This document shows, piece by piece, positions 27,420 through 35,517 of a DNA stretch of 64,000 bases; position 1 is the first letter of the stretch, and the number at the start of each line of letters is the position of its first letter. Source of the DNA: Sphingopyxis sp. H073 (GTDB lineage: Bacteria > Pseudomonadota > Alphaproteobacteria > Sphingomonadales > Sphingomonadaceae). Made by a program: the position numbers and the translations under genes. The DNA lies in assembly GCF_001468395.1 (NCBI RefSeq), contig NZ_LNSG01000001.1:372001-436000 (forward strand), read 5' to 3'. The notes below the pieces were generated by a model. The model had not been told where the DNA came from and made no database searches. It saw only the letters and a program-made list of their open reading frames with translations.

Positions 27420-28214
27420 ATGAAGAATATCCTGTTGCTCGTACATGACGACCATGGCCAGGAAGCACGCCTGCAGGCGGCGCTCGATATCACCCGCGCG
27501 GTGGAAGGGCATATGACCTGTATCGACGTCACCCCCTATCCGCTTATCGCGGGCGACGGGTTCGGCTTTGCCGAGACCGTCGTCGTCCTCGACGAGCGCG
27601 AAAGCGAAGCGAAGAACAAGTCGGTGATCAGCGACCGCCTGTCGCGCGAGGATGTCAGCTGGAGCTGGATCGACGCGATGGACGAGATCGCCAATGCGGT
27701 GCTCGATGCCGCCGACCTCGCCGACCTCATCATCCTCAATTGCGCGCTCGACGGCTTTCCGATGCCCGACATGCGCGACATTGCGAGCCGCATCGTGGCG
27801 CGCGCGAGCGCGCCCGTGCTCGCGGTGCCCGAGACCCTCGAGCGCTTCGAGCTCGAGCGCGCGCTCGTCGCATGGGACGGCCGCCCATCCGCTGCGGCCG
27901 CGCTCCGCGCCGCGGTCCCGCTCCTCGCCTTTGCGAAGGAGGTCGAGATATTCACCGCGCAAGCGCCCGACAATCATATCGCCCCCGAGGATGCCGCGAC
28001 CTATTTGTCGCGCCACGGCATCGCGGCGAATGTGCGCAAGACCGACATCGGCAAGTTCCACGCCGATTTCCTGATCTCGGACGAGGCCAAGCTGTTCCGC
28101 GCCGATTACATCGTCATGGGCGCCTACGGCCGCGGCCGACTGCGCGAAACCTTCGGGGGCACCACGAAGAACCTGCTTTCGAAGAGCAAATTCCCCCTGC
28201 TGATGAGCCATTGA
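27420..28214 (+). CDS. Tandem universal stress protein (UspA)
   Basis: The protein has 264 residues with two Usp-like halves (about 1-140 and 150-264). The first starts MKNILLLVHDDHGQ. The second ends with the nucleotide-binding type sequence VMGAYGRGRLRETFGGTTKN. The GxGRxR motif is intact in the second half and not evident in the first. Universal stress proteins respond to hypoxia and starvation. The role fits the FixL/Fnr neighbourhood. The operator lies just upstream. Confidence 0.9.
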   Translation: MKNILLLVHDDHGQEARLQAALDITRAVEGHMTCIDVTPYPLIAGDGFGFAETVVVLDERESEAKNKSVISDRLSREDVSWSWIDAMDEIANAVLDAADLADLIILNCALDGFPMPDMRDIASRIVARASAPVLAVPETLERFELERALVAWDGRPSAAAALRAAVPLLAFAKEVEIFTAQAPDNHIAPEDAATYLSRHGIAANVRKTDIGKFHADFLISDEAKLFRADYIVMGAYGRGRLRETFGGTTKNLLSKSKFPLLMSH

Positions 28215-28245
28215 TCGATGACCCCTGGCCCTGCTTTCCAGCTTC

Positions 28246-28273
28246 GGGCTCGCGCTTCCGACATGGCGAGCCC
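28246..28273 (+). terminator. Possible hairpin after the universal stress gene
   Basis: GGGCTCGC and GCGAGCCC form an 8-bp stem with a 12-base loop, 32 bases after the stop codon. There is no U-tract, so whether it terminates transcription or only stabilises the RNA is unclear. Confidence 0.3.
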
Positions 28274-28344
28274 GACGATCTTGCATGACCTAGCATGGTG
28301 CGACCAGGAACCAGTCGCCATGCAAAAATTTCGATAACGGGACC

Positions 28345-28764
28345 ATGGACATGTTGATCGCCCGATCGGGTTGGAGCGAGGCGCCGCCGACCATCCTTAT
28401 CGTCGAGGATGACCCGGCGGTGCGCCGCTCGCTCCTCCTGCTTTTGCACGGGCGCGGATTTGCGGCGAAGGCTTGGCCCGCCGCCGATCCCGCACTCGCC
28501 GAGGCGGCGCGCGCCGCGCCCGATTGTCTGATCGTCGATTACCGGCTCGAGAGCAGCGACGGCATCGCGATGCTCGGCGCGCTGCGTGCACAGGGCTGGG
28601 ATGGACCGGCGATCCTCATCTCTGCCTATCCGTCCGAGGAATTGAGCGCCCGTGCGCTCAAGGCGGGCTTCGCGCTTGTTTTCGAAAAGCCGCTGCGCGA
28701 GCATATGCTCGTCGATGCCGTGACCCGTCTCACTAGCAGCGGTACGCCGTCGGCAAGCCCTTAA
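28345..28764 (+). CDS. Single-domain response regulator
   Basis: The protein has 139 residues and is only a receiver domain. It has EDD near residue 22, phospho-acceptor D65 (CLIVDYRLES), S in ILISAYP and K in VFEKPL. The sequence resembles the FixJ/NarL receiver class, but there is no DNA-binding domain. Such proteins act as phosphate sinks or protein-protein switches. Its location 130 bases after the universal stress gene and close to FixL suggests it could receive phosphate from FixL. That is an inference. Confidence 0.83.
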   Translation: MDMLIARSGWSEAPPTILIVEDDPAVRRSLLLLLHGRGFAAKAWPAADPALAEAARAAPDCLIVDYRLESSDGIAMLGALRAQGWDGPAILISAYPSEELSARALKAGFALVFEKPLREHMLVDAVTRLTSSGTPSASP

Positions 28765-28791
28765 GCCTTGCCCTGCTCCCTGCGGGCGGGT

Positions 28792-28992
28792 CTATTCGGG
28801 ATATTCGCGCGGCGTGGCTTCGGGATGGCTGTCGGGAAGCGTCGGCGCTTCGGGCGACGTGCGCAACGGCTGGCGATCGGGGTTTGGCGCCGGTGTTTCG
28901 GGATAGGCCTTGTCGGGCTGTGCCGGCGGGTCGCAATCGGGACACTCGGGAGGGCGCGCCGCGCTGGCGGTGTCTCGCTCGAAACGATCCAT
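28792..28992 (-). CDS. Small proline-rich protein, unknown
   Basis: The protein has 66 residues, starting MDRFERDTASAARPPECPDC and ending in a long proline/glutamate-rich tail (TPAPNPDRQPLRTSPEAPTL). A good ribosome-binding site, TCAGGAG, lies 8 bases before the ATG. The CPDC pair could bind metal but is alone. It is downstream of the alcohol dehydrogenase in the same direction. Function unknown. Confidence 0.5.
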   Translation of the reverse strand: MDRFERDTASAARPPECPDCDPPAQPDKAYPETPAPNPDRQPLRTSPEAPTLPDSHPEATPREYPE

Positions 28993-29057
28993 GGCAGTTT
29001 CTCCTGACCGGCCGGTCTGGCCTTCGCCTCTTTCGCGCCGCTGCCCGCGGCGCGCCA

Positions 29058-30074
29058 TTAGGGATTCCCCGTAGCCACTCCCTCGGGGACGAGGACGAGC
29101 GCGCCTTCCACCTCGCCGGCGCGCAACCGGTCGAGCGCGCGGTTCGCATCGGCGAGCGGCAGCACAGTGACATGCGTGCGCACGTGGCAGCGCGCCGCGG
29201 CCTCGAGGAACGCAGCGCCATCGGCACGGGTCAGATTGGCGACCGACCGAATCGATCGTTCTTCCCAGAGATCGGCATAGGGAAAGGCGGGAATGTCGCT
29301 CATATGGATGCCGGCGCAAATGACGCGTCCGCCCTTCCGTACCCGACGCAGCGCTTCGGGCACCAGCGCGCCGACCGGCGCGAAGAGAATCGCGGCATCG
29401 AGCGCGGCGGGCGGGGCCTCGTTCGACGCGCCCGCCCAGATGCAGCCGAGGCGGCGCGCAAAATCCTGGCCCGCCGCGTCGCCCTCGCGCGTGAAGGCAT
29501 AGACGTCGGCGCCGTCGGCGATCGCGATCTGCGCAAGAATATGCGCGGCGGCGCCGAAGCCATAGAGGCCAAGCGTCTTCGCGCCGTCCGCCATGCGATA
29601 GGCGCGGTAACCGATCAGTCCGGCGCAGAGCAAAGGCGCCGCGTGAACATCGTCGAAGGCGGCGGGGATTGCGAGACAGAAGCGCGCATCGGCGACGACG
29701 TGCGACGCGAAACCACCGTCGCGCGTAAAGCCGGTGAACTCGGGTGCGTCGCAGAGATTTTCTTGGCCCGTAGCGCAATAGGGGCAGGCGCCGCAGCTCC
29801 GGCCGAGCCAGGGCACGCCGACCCGGTCGCCAAGCCCGAACCGCGTGACACCCAGGCCGAGCGCATCGACGCGGCCGACGATCTCATGGCCCGGAATGAT
29901 CGGGCGCCGACCGCTGATGTCGCCGTCGGCAATATGGAGATCGGTCCGGCATACGCCGCACGCGAGGACAGCGATCCGGATCTCGCCGTCGCCCGGTGTG
30001 GGCATCATCCGCTCGACGCGGCGCAGCGGCGCCCCCGGCGTGTCGAGCTGCATGGCATAAAAACATTGGTCCAT
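29058..30074 (-). CDS. Zinc-dependent alcohol dehydrogenase (AdhP-like)
   Basis: The protein has 338 residues starting MDQCFYAMQLDTPGAPLRRV. ACGVCRTDLH supplies the catalytic zinc ligand, GHEIVG follows, and CGACPYCATGQENLC holds the structural zinc. The nucleotide-binding GFGAAAH fits NAD(P). HTH-like sequence of the upstream frame was not used because it overlaps the GNAT gene. It is the third gene of the operon led by the small 30669-30836 frame, with a 52-base gap to the GNAT gene. Probable role: ethanol or aldehyde turnover under low oxygen. Confidence 0.88.
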   Translation of the reverse strand: MDQCFYAMQLDTPGAPLRRVERMMPTPGDGEIRIAVLACGVCRTDLHIADGDISGRRPIIPGHEIVGRVDALGLGVTRFGLGDRVGVPWLGRSCGACPYCATGQENLCDAPEFTGFTRDGGFASHVVADARFCLAIPAAFDDVHAAPLLCAGLIGYRAYRMADGAKTLGLYGFGAAAHILAQIAIADGADVYAFTREGDAAGQDFARRLGCIWAGASNEAPPAALDAAILFAPVGALVPEALRRVRKGGRVICAGIHMSDIPAFPYADLWEERSIRSVANLTRADGAAFLEAAARCHVRTHVTVLPLADANRALDRLRAGEVEGALVLVPEGVATGNP

Positions 30075-30126
30075 TGGGTGCGCCTCCGACTGCCTGCCGC
30101 TCGGGGCGCCGACCCGATCGCCCAAG

Positions 30127-30672
30127 TCAGCGAAGCTCCAGTTCGAGCAGCGCCAGCGTGGCGTCGCCGTCATAGTCGCTCGCCTTGAACCCCAGCGTGC
30201 GTTCGACCTCCATCGCGCCACGATTGGCGCGGCTCTCGATCGACCGCAGGGTCGTGAGGCCGCGGGCCCGGGCGAGATCGACGGCATGGTTGAGGAGCGT
30301 CCAGCCGACCCCGCGCGTCTTATACGCCGGCGCGACCGAAATCGCGACCTCGGCAGTCACGAACGCCTCGTCGGCTGCGATGAGCAGGCTCGCGACCAGC
30401 TCCGACGTCGCCGCATCGAACGCGAGCAGATGCTCGCGATGCCGGTGATCGACCCCGATCATCGCCGCGAGCTGCACGCTCGACAGGTGCGACTGGCCGC
30501 TCAGGAAGCGGAACTGCATATCGTCGGGAGTCAGCCCATCGAAGAAATGATTGACGATGTCGGCGTCGCCGTCGGTGACCGGCCGCAGGCGGAGATCGGC
30601 GCCGCTGCGGGTCTGCAAACAGGTCTCGGTCGCCTCGCTCAGCGTGGTGTCGGGCGCATTGGTAAGCGTCAT
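30127..30672 (-). CDS. GNAT-family N-acetyltransferase
   Basis: The protein has 181 residues. The GNAT fold is shown by LRLRPVTDGDADIVNHFF at the start and the acetyl-CoA loop APAYKTRGVGWTLLNHAVDLA (R/Q-x-x-G-x-G/A pattern). Stand-alone protein or small-molecule acetyltransferases of this Pat-like type often lie next to NAD-linked enzymes, and the adjacent dehydrogenase may be a substrate. Its start ATG overlaps the stop of a short upstream frame (ATGA). Confidence 0.85.
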   Translation of the reverse strand: MTLTNAPDTTLSEATETCLQTRSGADLRLRPVTDGDADIVNHFFDGLTPDDMQFRFLSGQSHLSSVQLAAMIGVDHRHREHLLAFDAATSELVASLLIAADEAFVTAEVAISVAPAYKTRGVGWTLLNHAVDLARARGLTTLRSIESRANRGAMEVERTLGFKASDYDGDATLALLELELR

Positions 30673-30836
30673 CCTCTGACTCCTTGATTTGGGACGGGCC
30701 GCCGAAGCGGCGAAGCGCGAAGGGGTAGGGTGCCCGCGATGCGGCTTTGCTCGCGCCGCGGGTCCGGCGGTGCGCGATTCACCGGGGTCCGGCGCGGGTG
30801 CGCGCGACAGAGGGTCAATGGACGGGGTTTCGGCAT
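30669..30836 (-). CDS. Short leader frame coupled to the GNAT gene
   Basis: ATG at 30836 follows AAAGGAG with six bases of spacing, and its TGA overlaps the GNAT start (ATGA). The product is 55 residues, starts MPKPRPLTLCRAHPRRTP and is rich in arginine and proline. It has no recognised domain. The good ribosome-binding site and exact stop-start overlap suggest it is translated, perhaps only to couple or tune GNAT translation. It may still be a chance frame. Confidence 0.4.
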   Translation of the reverse strand: MPKPRPLTLCRAHPRRTPVNRAPPDPRREQSRIAGTLPLRASPLRRPVPNQGVRG

Positions 30837-30885
30837 CGCCTGCTCCTTTGTGGCCTCAGGCTAGCGCCCCGCGCGGTCGGCGCAT

Positions 30886-30901
30886 TTCGTAATTATACGG
30901 A
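30886..30901 (-). promoter_or_regulatory. Island operator copy 7 (upstream of GNAT/dehydrogenase operon)
   Basis: Read on the minus strand this is TCCGTATAATTACGAA. It lies 49 bases before the short leader frame and 213 bases before GNAT. It is the most AT-rich copy and also the last one seen in the window. Confidence 0.6.
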
Positions 30902-31420
30902 CTTCCGGGCCTCCAAAGCGATGCTCCCATGCGAGCCCAGCCGTGTCACAGGTTCGATCCGATGCGGATTTTGAGGCCGGGAAGCCGGCTTGGCGGCTTG
31001 GCTTCAACCGTTCGGGGTCAAATGAGCCTATCCCAAGCACGGGCGAGCCTCATTTCGAGAGCCGCACGATCAAGCGACAGCTCGACTCCAGCCGCGGTGC
31101 GCCAATCCGCGAGCGCGAACCGAAGTTTGCCATCGGCTCGGCCAGCGGGCTGGCAGCTTTGCCAAATTGCCGCCGGCGACGTTGCCTGCCGGTCCACGAC
31201 CGATGCGGTGCAACGTCGTGTCACCCCTATCGCGAGAGGTTCCCGACCCTGGAAGTCGAGAGCCCATGGTCCGGGATGGCATGTGAAAATCGCGTCGTGC
31301 GCCTCGCGCGCTTGAGGACTGACCGCGAAGCCGCTTGTGAAAGTCCTCCGTCGGGCGTTAGGGGTGGGGCATGGCTCAGCATATCAATCCTTCGTCAGCG
31401 ATCGCCAGGCCGGGTCGCGG
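30902..31420. other. 519-base stretch with no supported gene
   Basis: Frames of 60-130 codons exist on both strands, but none has a clear ribosome-binding site or family resemblance. The stretch separates the stress island from the sugar locus. A sequence resembling a tRNA T-loop (GGTTCGATCC at 30951) has no matching cloverleaf. I see nothing else here. Confidence 0.5.
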
Positions 31421-32416
31421 ATGAGCACGCACAAGCCCAACGAGCGCGCGCGGCCGACCATGGCGGATGTCGCCCGCGAACTCGGCGTCGCGAAGATCAC
31501 CGTATCGCGCGCATTGTCGGAGCATTCGACGGTCAAGGAAAGCACGCGCACGCTGATCCGCGAGACCGCCGAGCGGATGGGCTATCGCCTCAACGTCTCG
31601 GCGCGCAACCTGCGGCAACAGCGCACGCGGACGATCGCGGTGGTCATCGAAATGGCGCCGTCGCACGACCGGTTGATGAGCGAACCCTATCCGCTGTCGC
31701 TGCTCGGCGGGATCATGCAGGAACTGACTGCGGCGGGGCAGAATATGGTGCTGACCACCATCGACCTGTTCGCCGCGCACCCGCCCTCGACCGACGGGGT
31801 GATCCTGTTGGGGCAGGGCGTGCATGACGACGCCGCTGCGATGATCGAGGCGACGGGGCTTCCCTATGTCGTCTGGGGCGCCGCGCATGGCCCGCCCGAA
31901 CGGATCGTCGTCGGCAGCGACAATCGCGATGGCGGCCGGCTTGCCGCAGATTACCTCCTCAAAAAGAAGCGCACGAAATTGCTCTTCCTCGGAGAAACCC
32001 AGCATGGCGAAGTCGAAGACCGCCTGGGCGGATTCGAGGCGACGCTGAAAGGGGCAGGGGCGGCGATTGTCGACCGGGTCGCCTGTGGCTTTACTGTCGC
32101 CGCAGGGCGCGAGGCGACGTCGAAACTGCTCGAACGCGGCAAGGGCTTCGATGGCATTTTTGCCGCGAGCGACGCAATCGCGATGGGCGCGATCGAGGCG
32201 GTCGAGGCGCAGGGGCTCTCGGTCCCGGGCGATGTCTCGGTCGTCGGCTTTGACGATTCGCCGGGGGCATCGCTCTTCTCGCCGCGGCTCACCAGCGTGC
32301 GTCAGGACTGGGCCACCGGCGGAGCCTTGCTGGCGCAGAAGGTGCTGGACCTCGTGGCAGGAAAACGCGTCGAATCCCGCGCCATGCCGGTCGAACTGGT
32401 CACCCGCGAAAGCTGA
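31421..32416 (+). CDS. LacI-family transcriptional regulator
   Basis: The protein has 331 residues. The N-terminal HTH is TMADVARELGVAKITVSRAL, followed by the hinge region (NVSARNLRQQRTRTIAVVIE) and a periplasmic-binding-like sensor domain ending with GFDDSPGASLFSPRLTSVRQ. It lies directly upstream of the phosphorylase gene in the same direction. The inverted repeat at 32457-32496 is the likely operator. The ligand is probably maltose or another glucobiose. Confidence 0.92.
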   Translation: MSTHKPNERARPTMADVARELGVAKITVSRALSEHSTVKESTRTLIRETAERMGYRLNVSARNLRQQRTRTIAVVIEMAPSHDRLMSEPYPLSLLGGIMQELTAAGQNMVLTTIDLFAAHPPSTDGVILLGQGVHDDAAAMIEATGLPYVVWGAAHGPPERIVVGSDNRDGGRLAADYLLKKKRTKLLFLGETQHGEVEDRLGGFEATLKGAGAAIVDRVACGFTVAAGREATSKLLERGKGFDGIFAASDAIAMGAIEAVEAQGLSVPGDVSVVGFDDSPGASLFSPRLTSVRQDWATGGALLAQKVLDLVAGKRVESRAMPVELVTRES

Positions 32417-32456
32417 TCTCCGATATTGCGAAACTCTCCGAAAACCGAGCGAAAGG

Positions 32457-32496
32457 GCAAAATGGTATCGATATCTTGACATCGATACCATTTTGC
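32457..32496. promoter_or_regulatory. LacI operator: perfect 16-bp inverted repeat over a promoter
   Basis: GCAAAATGGTATCGAT (32457-32472) and its exact complement ATCGATACCATTTTGC (32481-32496) flank an 8-base spacer. TTGACA (32476-32481) is a good -35 hexamer inside the element, with a weak -10-like GACATA about 17 bases downstream (32499-32504). A bound repressor would block transcription of the phosphorylase and TonB genes. Confidence 0.85.
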
Positions 32497-32538
32497 CGGA
32501 CATAGCGTCGAGAAGCACCGGCCGGAGCAGCCGTTGCC

Positions 32539-35517
32539 GTGGTGAGGATGCGCGTGGCGATTTCCGACATGTCTCTCGATGCGATGCGGCTTGTCCGGCG
32601 CGGCCCCGATGCGGTCGGCGAGCAGGCGGCGGCGCTGTTCGCGCTGGCGAACGGGCTGTGCGGCGTCGCGGGCGTGATCGACGAGCGCGCGTCGAGTCCC
32701 TGCGCCTATCTGCCCGACGCCTATGTCAGGCGGCCGATCACCTATCATGAGAGTTTCCCGGGCTACGCGACCGCGACCGACACGCGCGTGCCGTGCCCCA
32801 GCCCGCTGCTGGTCCGCCTCCATATCGACGGCCGGCCTGTCGATTTTGCGGCGGCCGAGCTGCTCGACACCGAATGCGTGCTCGACTTGACGACCGGCGC
32901 GGTTCGCCGCGTCTCAAGCTGGCGAATCGAGGACGGTCGCACGCTCGAAATCGCGGTCGAGCGCATCGTACCGCTCGCTGGCGCCGCATGTGTCGCCTCG
33001 CGCATCCGCATCCGCCCGCTCGACTTCGCGGGCAGCTTTCAGGCCTGGCTGACCTATGGCACCGAAGCCGAGGGCACGGGTGGTGCCGAGGTCGACGACC
33101 CCCGCATTTCCGGACGTTTGCGTCCGGTCTGGAGCATCATTTCCCCCCTGCCGGGTGACAACCCTTCCGTCACCCGGTTCGCGCAGGATGCTGTCGAACT
33201 CGCCTACCGCCAACATGTCGCAAGCGCGGCCGCTCAGGTCGCGGCGGTCCACGCGGGTCATGTGGTGCGCCGCGAGTTGGTCGCCGGCAGCGTCCTGACG
33301 ATCGACCGGGTGGTCGCGATGGCTTGCGCCCGCGGCCGCCCGGTCGACCTTGTCGCGCTGGGTGGCGTGGCGGTGGATTTCGATGCGATCGCCGCGGGAC
33401 AGCGCGCGGCGGTGCAGGCGCTGTGGGAGAGCGCGGCGCTCGACATCGACGGCGACGACGAACTGGCGCGGGCGCTGCGTTTCGACCTGTTCCAGCTCCA
33501 CCAGTCGGCAAGCCGCGATGCGAACCACAGCATCGGCGCAAAGGGGCTGTCGGGCGAGGGTTACGAGGGTCATTATTTCTGGGACGCCGAAACCTTCATG
33601 CTGCCGGTGCTTGCGCTGCAGGCGCCGGAAAGGGCACGGACGCTGCTCGCTTATCGCATCGGCAAGCTGGATCGCGCGCGGGCCCATGCGCGGGCGATCG
33701 GCCATGCGCGCGGCGCGCTCTATCCCTGGCGGACGATCGCCGGCGACGAATGTTCGTCGCATTATCCGACGGGGTCTGCACAATATCATATCAATGGCGA
33801 CATCGCCTATGCGCTCGCCCTCTATGTCGCGGCGTCGGGCGACGAGGCGTTTCGCGCTGAGGCAGCCGAAATGCTGTTCGAGACCGCGCGGATGTGGATG
33901 GAGATCGGCGCCTTCGACGCGCGGCGTGGTGGCGCTTTCTGCCTCCACGGCGTGACCGGCCCCGACGAATATTCGGCGCTGGTCGACAATGATTTCTACA
34001 CCAACGCGATCGCGCGCCGGCATCTGGTCTATGCTGCCGAAACAGCCGAATGGCTGCGCGCGCGCGGCAAGCTTGCCGCGGCGACGGCGGCGATCGGGCT
34101 GAGCGATGGGGAGGTCGCCGCGTGGCGCCGCGCGGCCGACGCGATGTGGCTGCCGGTCGATCCGGCGCTTGGCATCAATCCGCAGGACGATGCGTTTCTG
34201 AGCCGTCCCGAACTCCCCGGGCTAACCTCGGCGCGCGACGGCCATGGGCCGCTGCTGATGCGCTATCACCCGATGATCCTGTTTCGGCACCAGGTCGCGA
34301 AGCAGGGCAATGTCGTTCAGGCGATGGCGATGGATCTGGTTGAAATGCCCGTGTCGCGGCAGCGGCGGAATTTCGATTATTATGCGCGCGTCACCACGCA
34401 TGATTCGACGCTGTCTTCGGTGTCGTTCGGGATCGCGGCGGCGCGGCTGGGCGATGAAGCGGCGGCGCTCGACTTCCACCGCGAATGCGCGTTCGTCGAT
34501 CTTGAGAACCGCCACGGCAACACCTCGCACGGCCTGCACATGGCGGCGCTGGCGGGTAGCTGGCTGGTGCTGGCGCAGGGCTGGGGCGGGCTGCGCCTCG
34601 ACAGCGCGGCGCCGTCGTTCCGGCCGCAGCTTCCGGCCGCATGGACGAGCTATCGCTTTCGCCTGCAATGGCGCGGAAGCGTGATCGAGCTGGCGGTCAG
34701 CGGCGAGGGTTGCACCTATCGGCTGGTGTCGGGCGATCCCGTCGACATTCTCGACCATGGGCGCCCGCTCCGCGTGGGCAGCGATCCCGTCGTCATGGAC
34801 CGGCCGCGCCTGAAAGGCGTGATTTTCGATCTCGACGGCGTGCTGACCGACACGGCCGAGGACCATTATCAAGCGTGGCAGGCGCTCGCCGACTCCTATG
34901 GCTTCGCATTCGATCGCGAGGTCAATCATCGGCTGAAGGGTGTCGATCGGCGTAACTCCCTGCGGCTGATCCTCGAACATGCGGGGGCGGAGGTCGAAGC
35001 GGAGAGGTTCGACGCCATGCTGGCGGAGAAGAACGACATTTATCGCGAACGGCTTGCCGCCTATTCGCCCGCGAACCTCTTCGCGGGGGTCGGCGCGCTG
35101 TTCGACGGCCTGCGCGCCGCGGGGCTGAAGATCGGCCTCGCGTCGGCCAGCCGCAACGCGCCTGACGTCGTGCGCCTGCTCGGCATCGCCGACCAGTTCG
35201 ATTTCATTGCGGATGCGGGGGCGGTCGCGAACGCCAAGCCCGCGCCCGATATCTTCCTGGCCTGTGCCCACGGCATGGGCCTTCGCCCGGACCAGTGCAT
35301 CGGTATCGAAGATGCAGAGGCCGGGGTTTCGGCCATCCATGCGGCGGGCATGGTGGCCATTGGCATCGGGTCAGAAGAGGCGCTGCCCGACGCCGACATG
35401 CACGTCCCCGCCACAGGCCAGCTCACGGTCGCCAATATCCTGTCGTTCGAACGGGCTGCGGCGGCGCGCGGGGGCCTTTCAACCAGACCAGATAAAGTGG
35501 AGGAAATCTCATGTTGA
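32539..35517 (+). CDS. Fusion: GH65 glycoside phosphorylase + beta-phosphoglucomutase
   Basis: The protein has about 992 residues. Residues 1-752 form a GH65 (alpha/alpha)6 phosphorylase with general acid E477 in GVTGPDEY and the phosphate-binding loop NTSHGLHMAALAG. From residue 753 (MDRPRLKGVIFDLDGVLTD) a HAD-fold beta-phosphoglucomutase follows, with the DxD motif and KPAPDIFL. The phosphorylase would split maltose or another glucobiose into glucose and beta-glucose-1-phosphate. The mutase then gives glucose-6-phosphate. No stop codon and no ribosome-binding site separate the parts. The start (GTG 32539 or ATG 32548) is uncertain. The stop overlaps the TonB gene by seven bases. Confidence 0.88.
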   Translation: MVRMRVAISDMSLDAMRLVRRGPDAVGEQAAALFALANGLCGVAGVIDERASSPCAYLPDAYVRRPITYHESFPGYATATDTRVPCPSPLLVRLHIDGRPVDFAAAELLDTECVLDLTTGAVRRVSSWRIEDGRTLEIAVERIVPLAGAACVASRIRIRPLDFAGSFQAWLTYGTEAEGTGGAEVDDPRISGRLRPVWSIISPLPGDNPSVTRFAQDAVELAYRQHVASAAAQVAAVHAGHVVRRELVAGSVLTIDRVVAMACARGRPVDLVALGGVAVDFDAIAAGQRAAVQALWESAALDIDGDDELARALRFDLFQLHQSASRDANHSIGAKGLSGEGYEGHYFWDAETFMLPVLALQAPERARTLLAYRIGKLDRARAHARAIGHARGALYPWRTIAGDECSSHYPTGSAQYHINGDIAYALALYVAASGDEAFRAEAAEMLFETARMWMEIGAFDARRGGAFCLHGVTGPDEYSALVDNDFYTNAIARRHLVYAAETAEWLRARGKLAAATAAIGLSDGEVAAWRRAADAMWLPVDPALGINPQDDAFLSRPELPGLTSARDGHGPLLMRYHPMILFRHQVAKQGNVVQAMAMDLVEMPVSRQRRNFDYYARVTTHDSTLSSVSFGIAAARLGDEAAALDFHRECAFVDLENRHGNTSHGLHMAALAGSWLVLAQGWGGLRLDSAAPSFRPQLPAAWTSYRFRLQWRGSVIELAVSGEGCTYRLVSGDPVDILDHGRPLRVGSDPVVMDRPRLKGVIFDLDGVLTDTAEDHYQAWQALADSYGFAFDREVNHRLKGVDRRNSLRLILEHAGAEVEAERFDAMLAEKNDIYRERLAAYSPANLFAGVGALFDGLRAAGLKIGLASASRNAPDVVRLLGIADQFDFIADAGAVANAKPAPDIFLACAHGMGLRPDQCIGIEDAEAGVSAIHAAGMVAIGIGSEEALPDADMHVPATGQLTVANILSFERAAAARGGLSTRPDKVEEISC

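Noticed and set aside
26325..28286. 653-codon minus-strand open frame across BON2 and the universal stress gene
   Set aside because: Antisense to two clear genes and a terminator; charged low-complexity product without family features.
30951..30960. GGTTCGATCC resembling a tRNA T-loop
   Set aside because: No acceptor, D or anticodon stem can be folded in the flanking bases.
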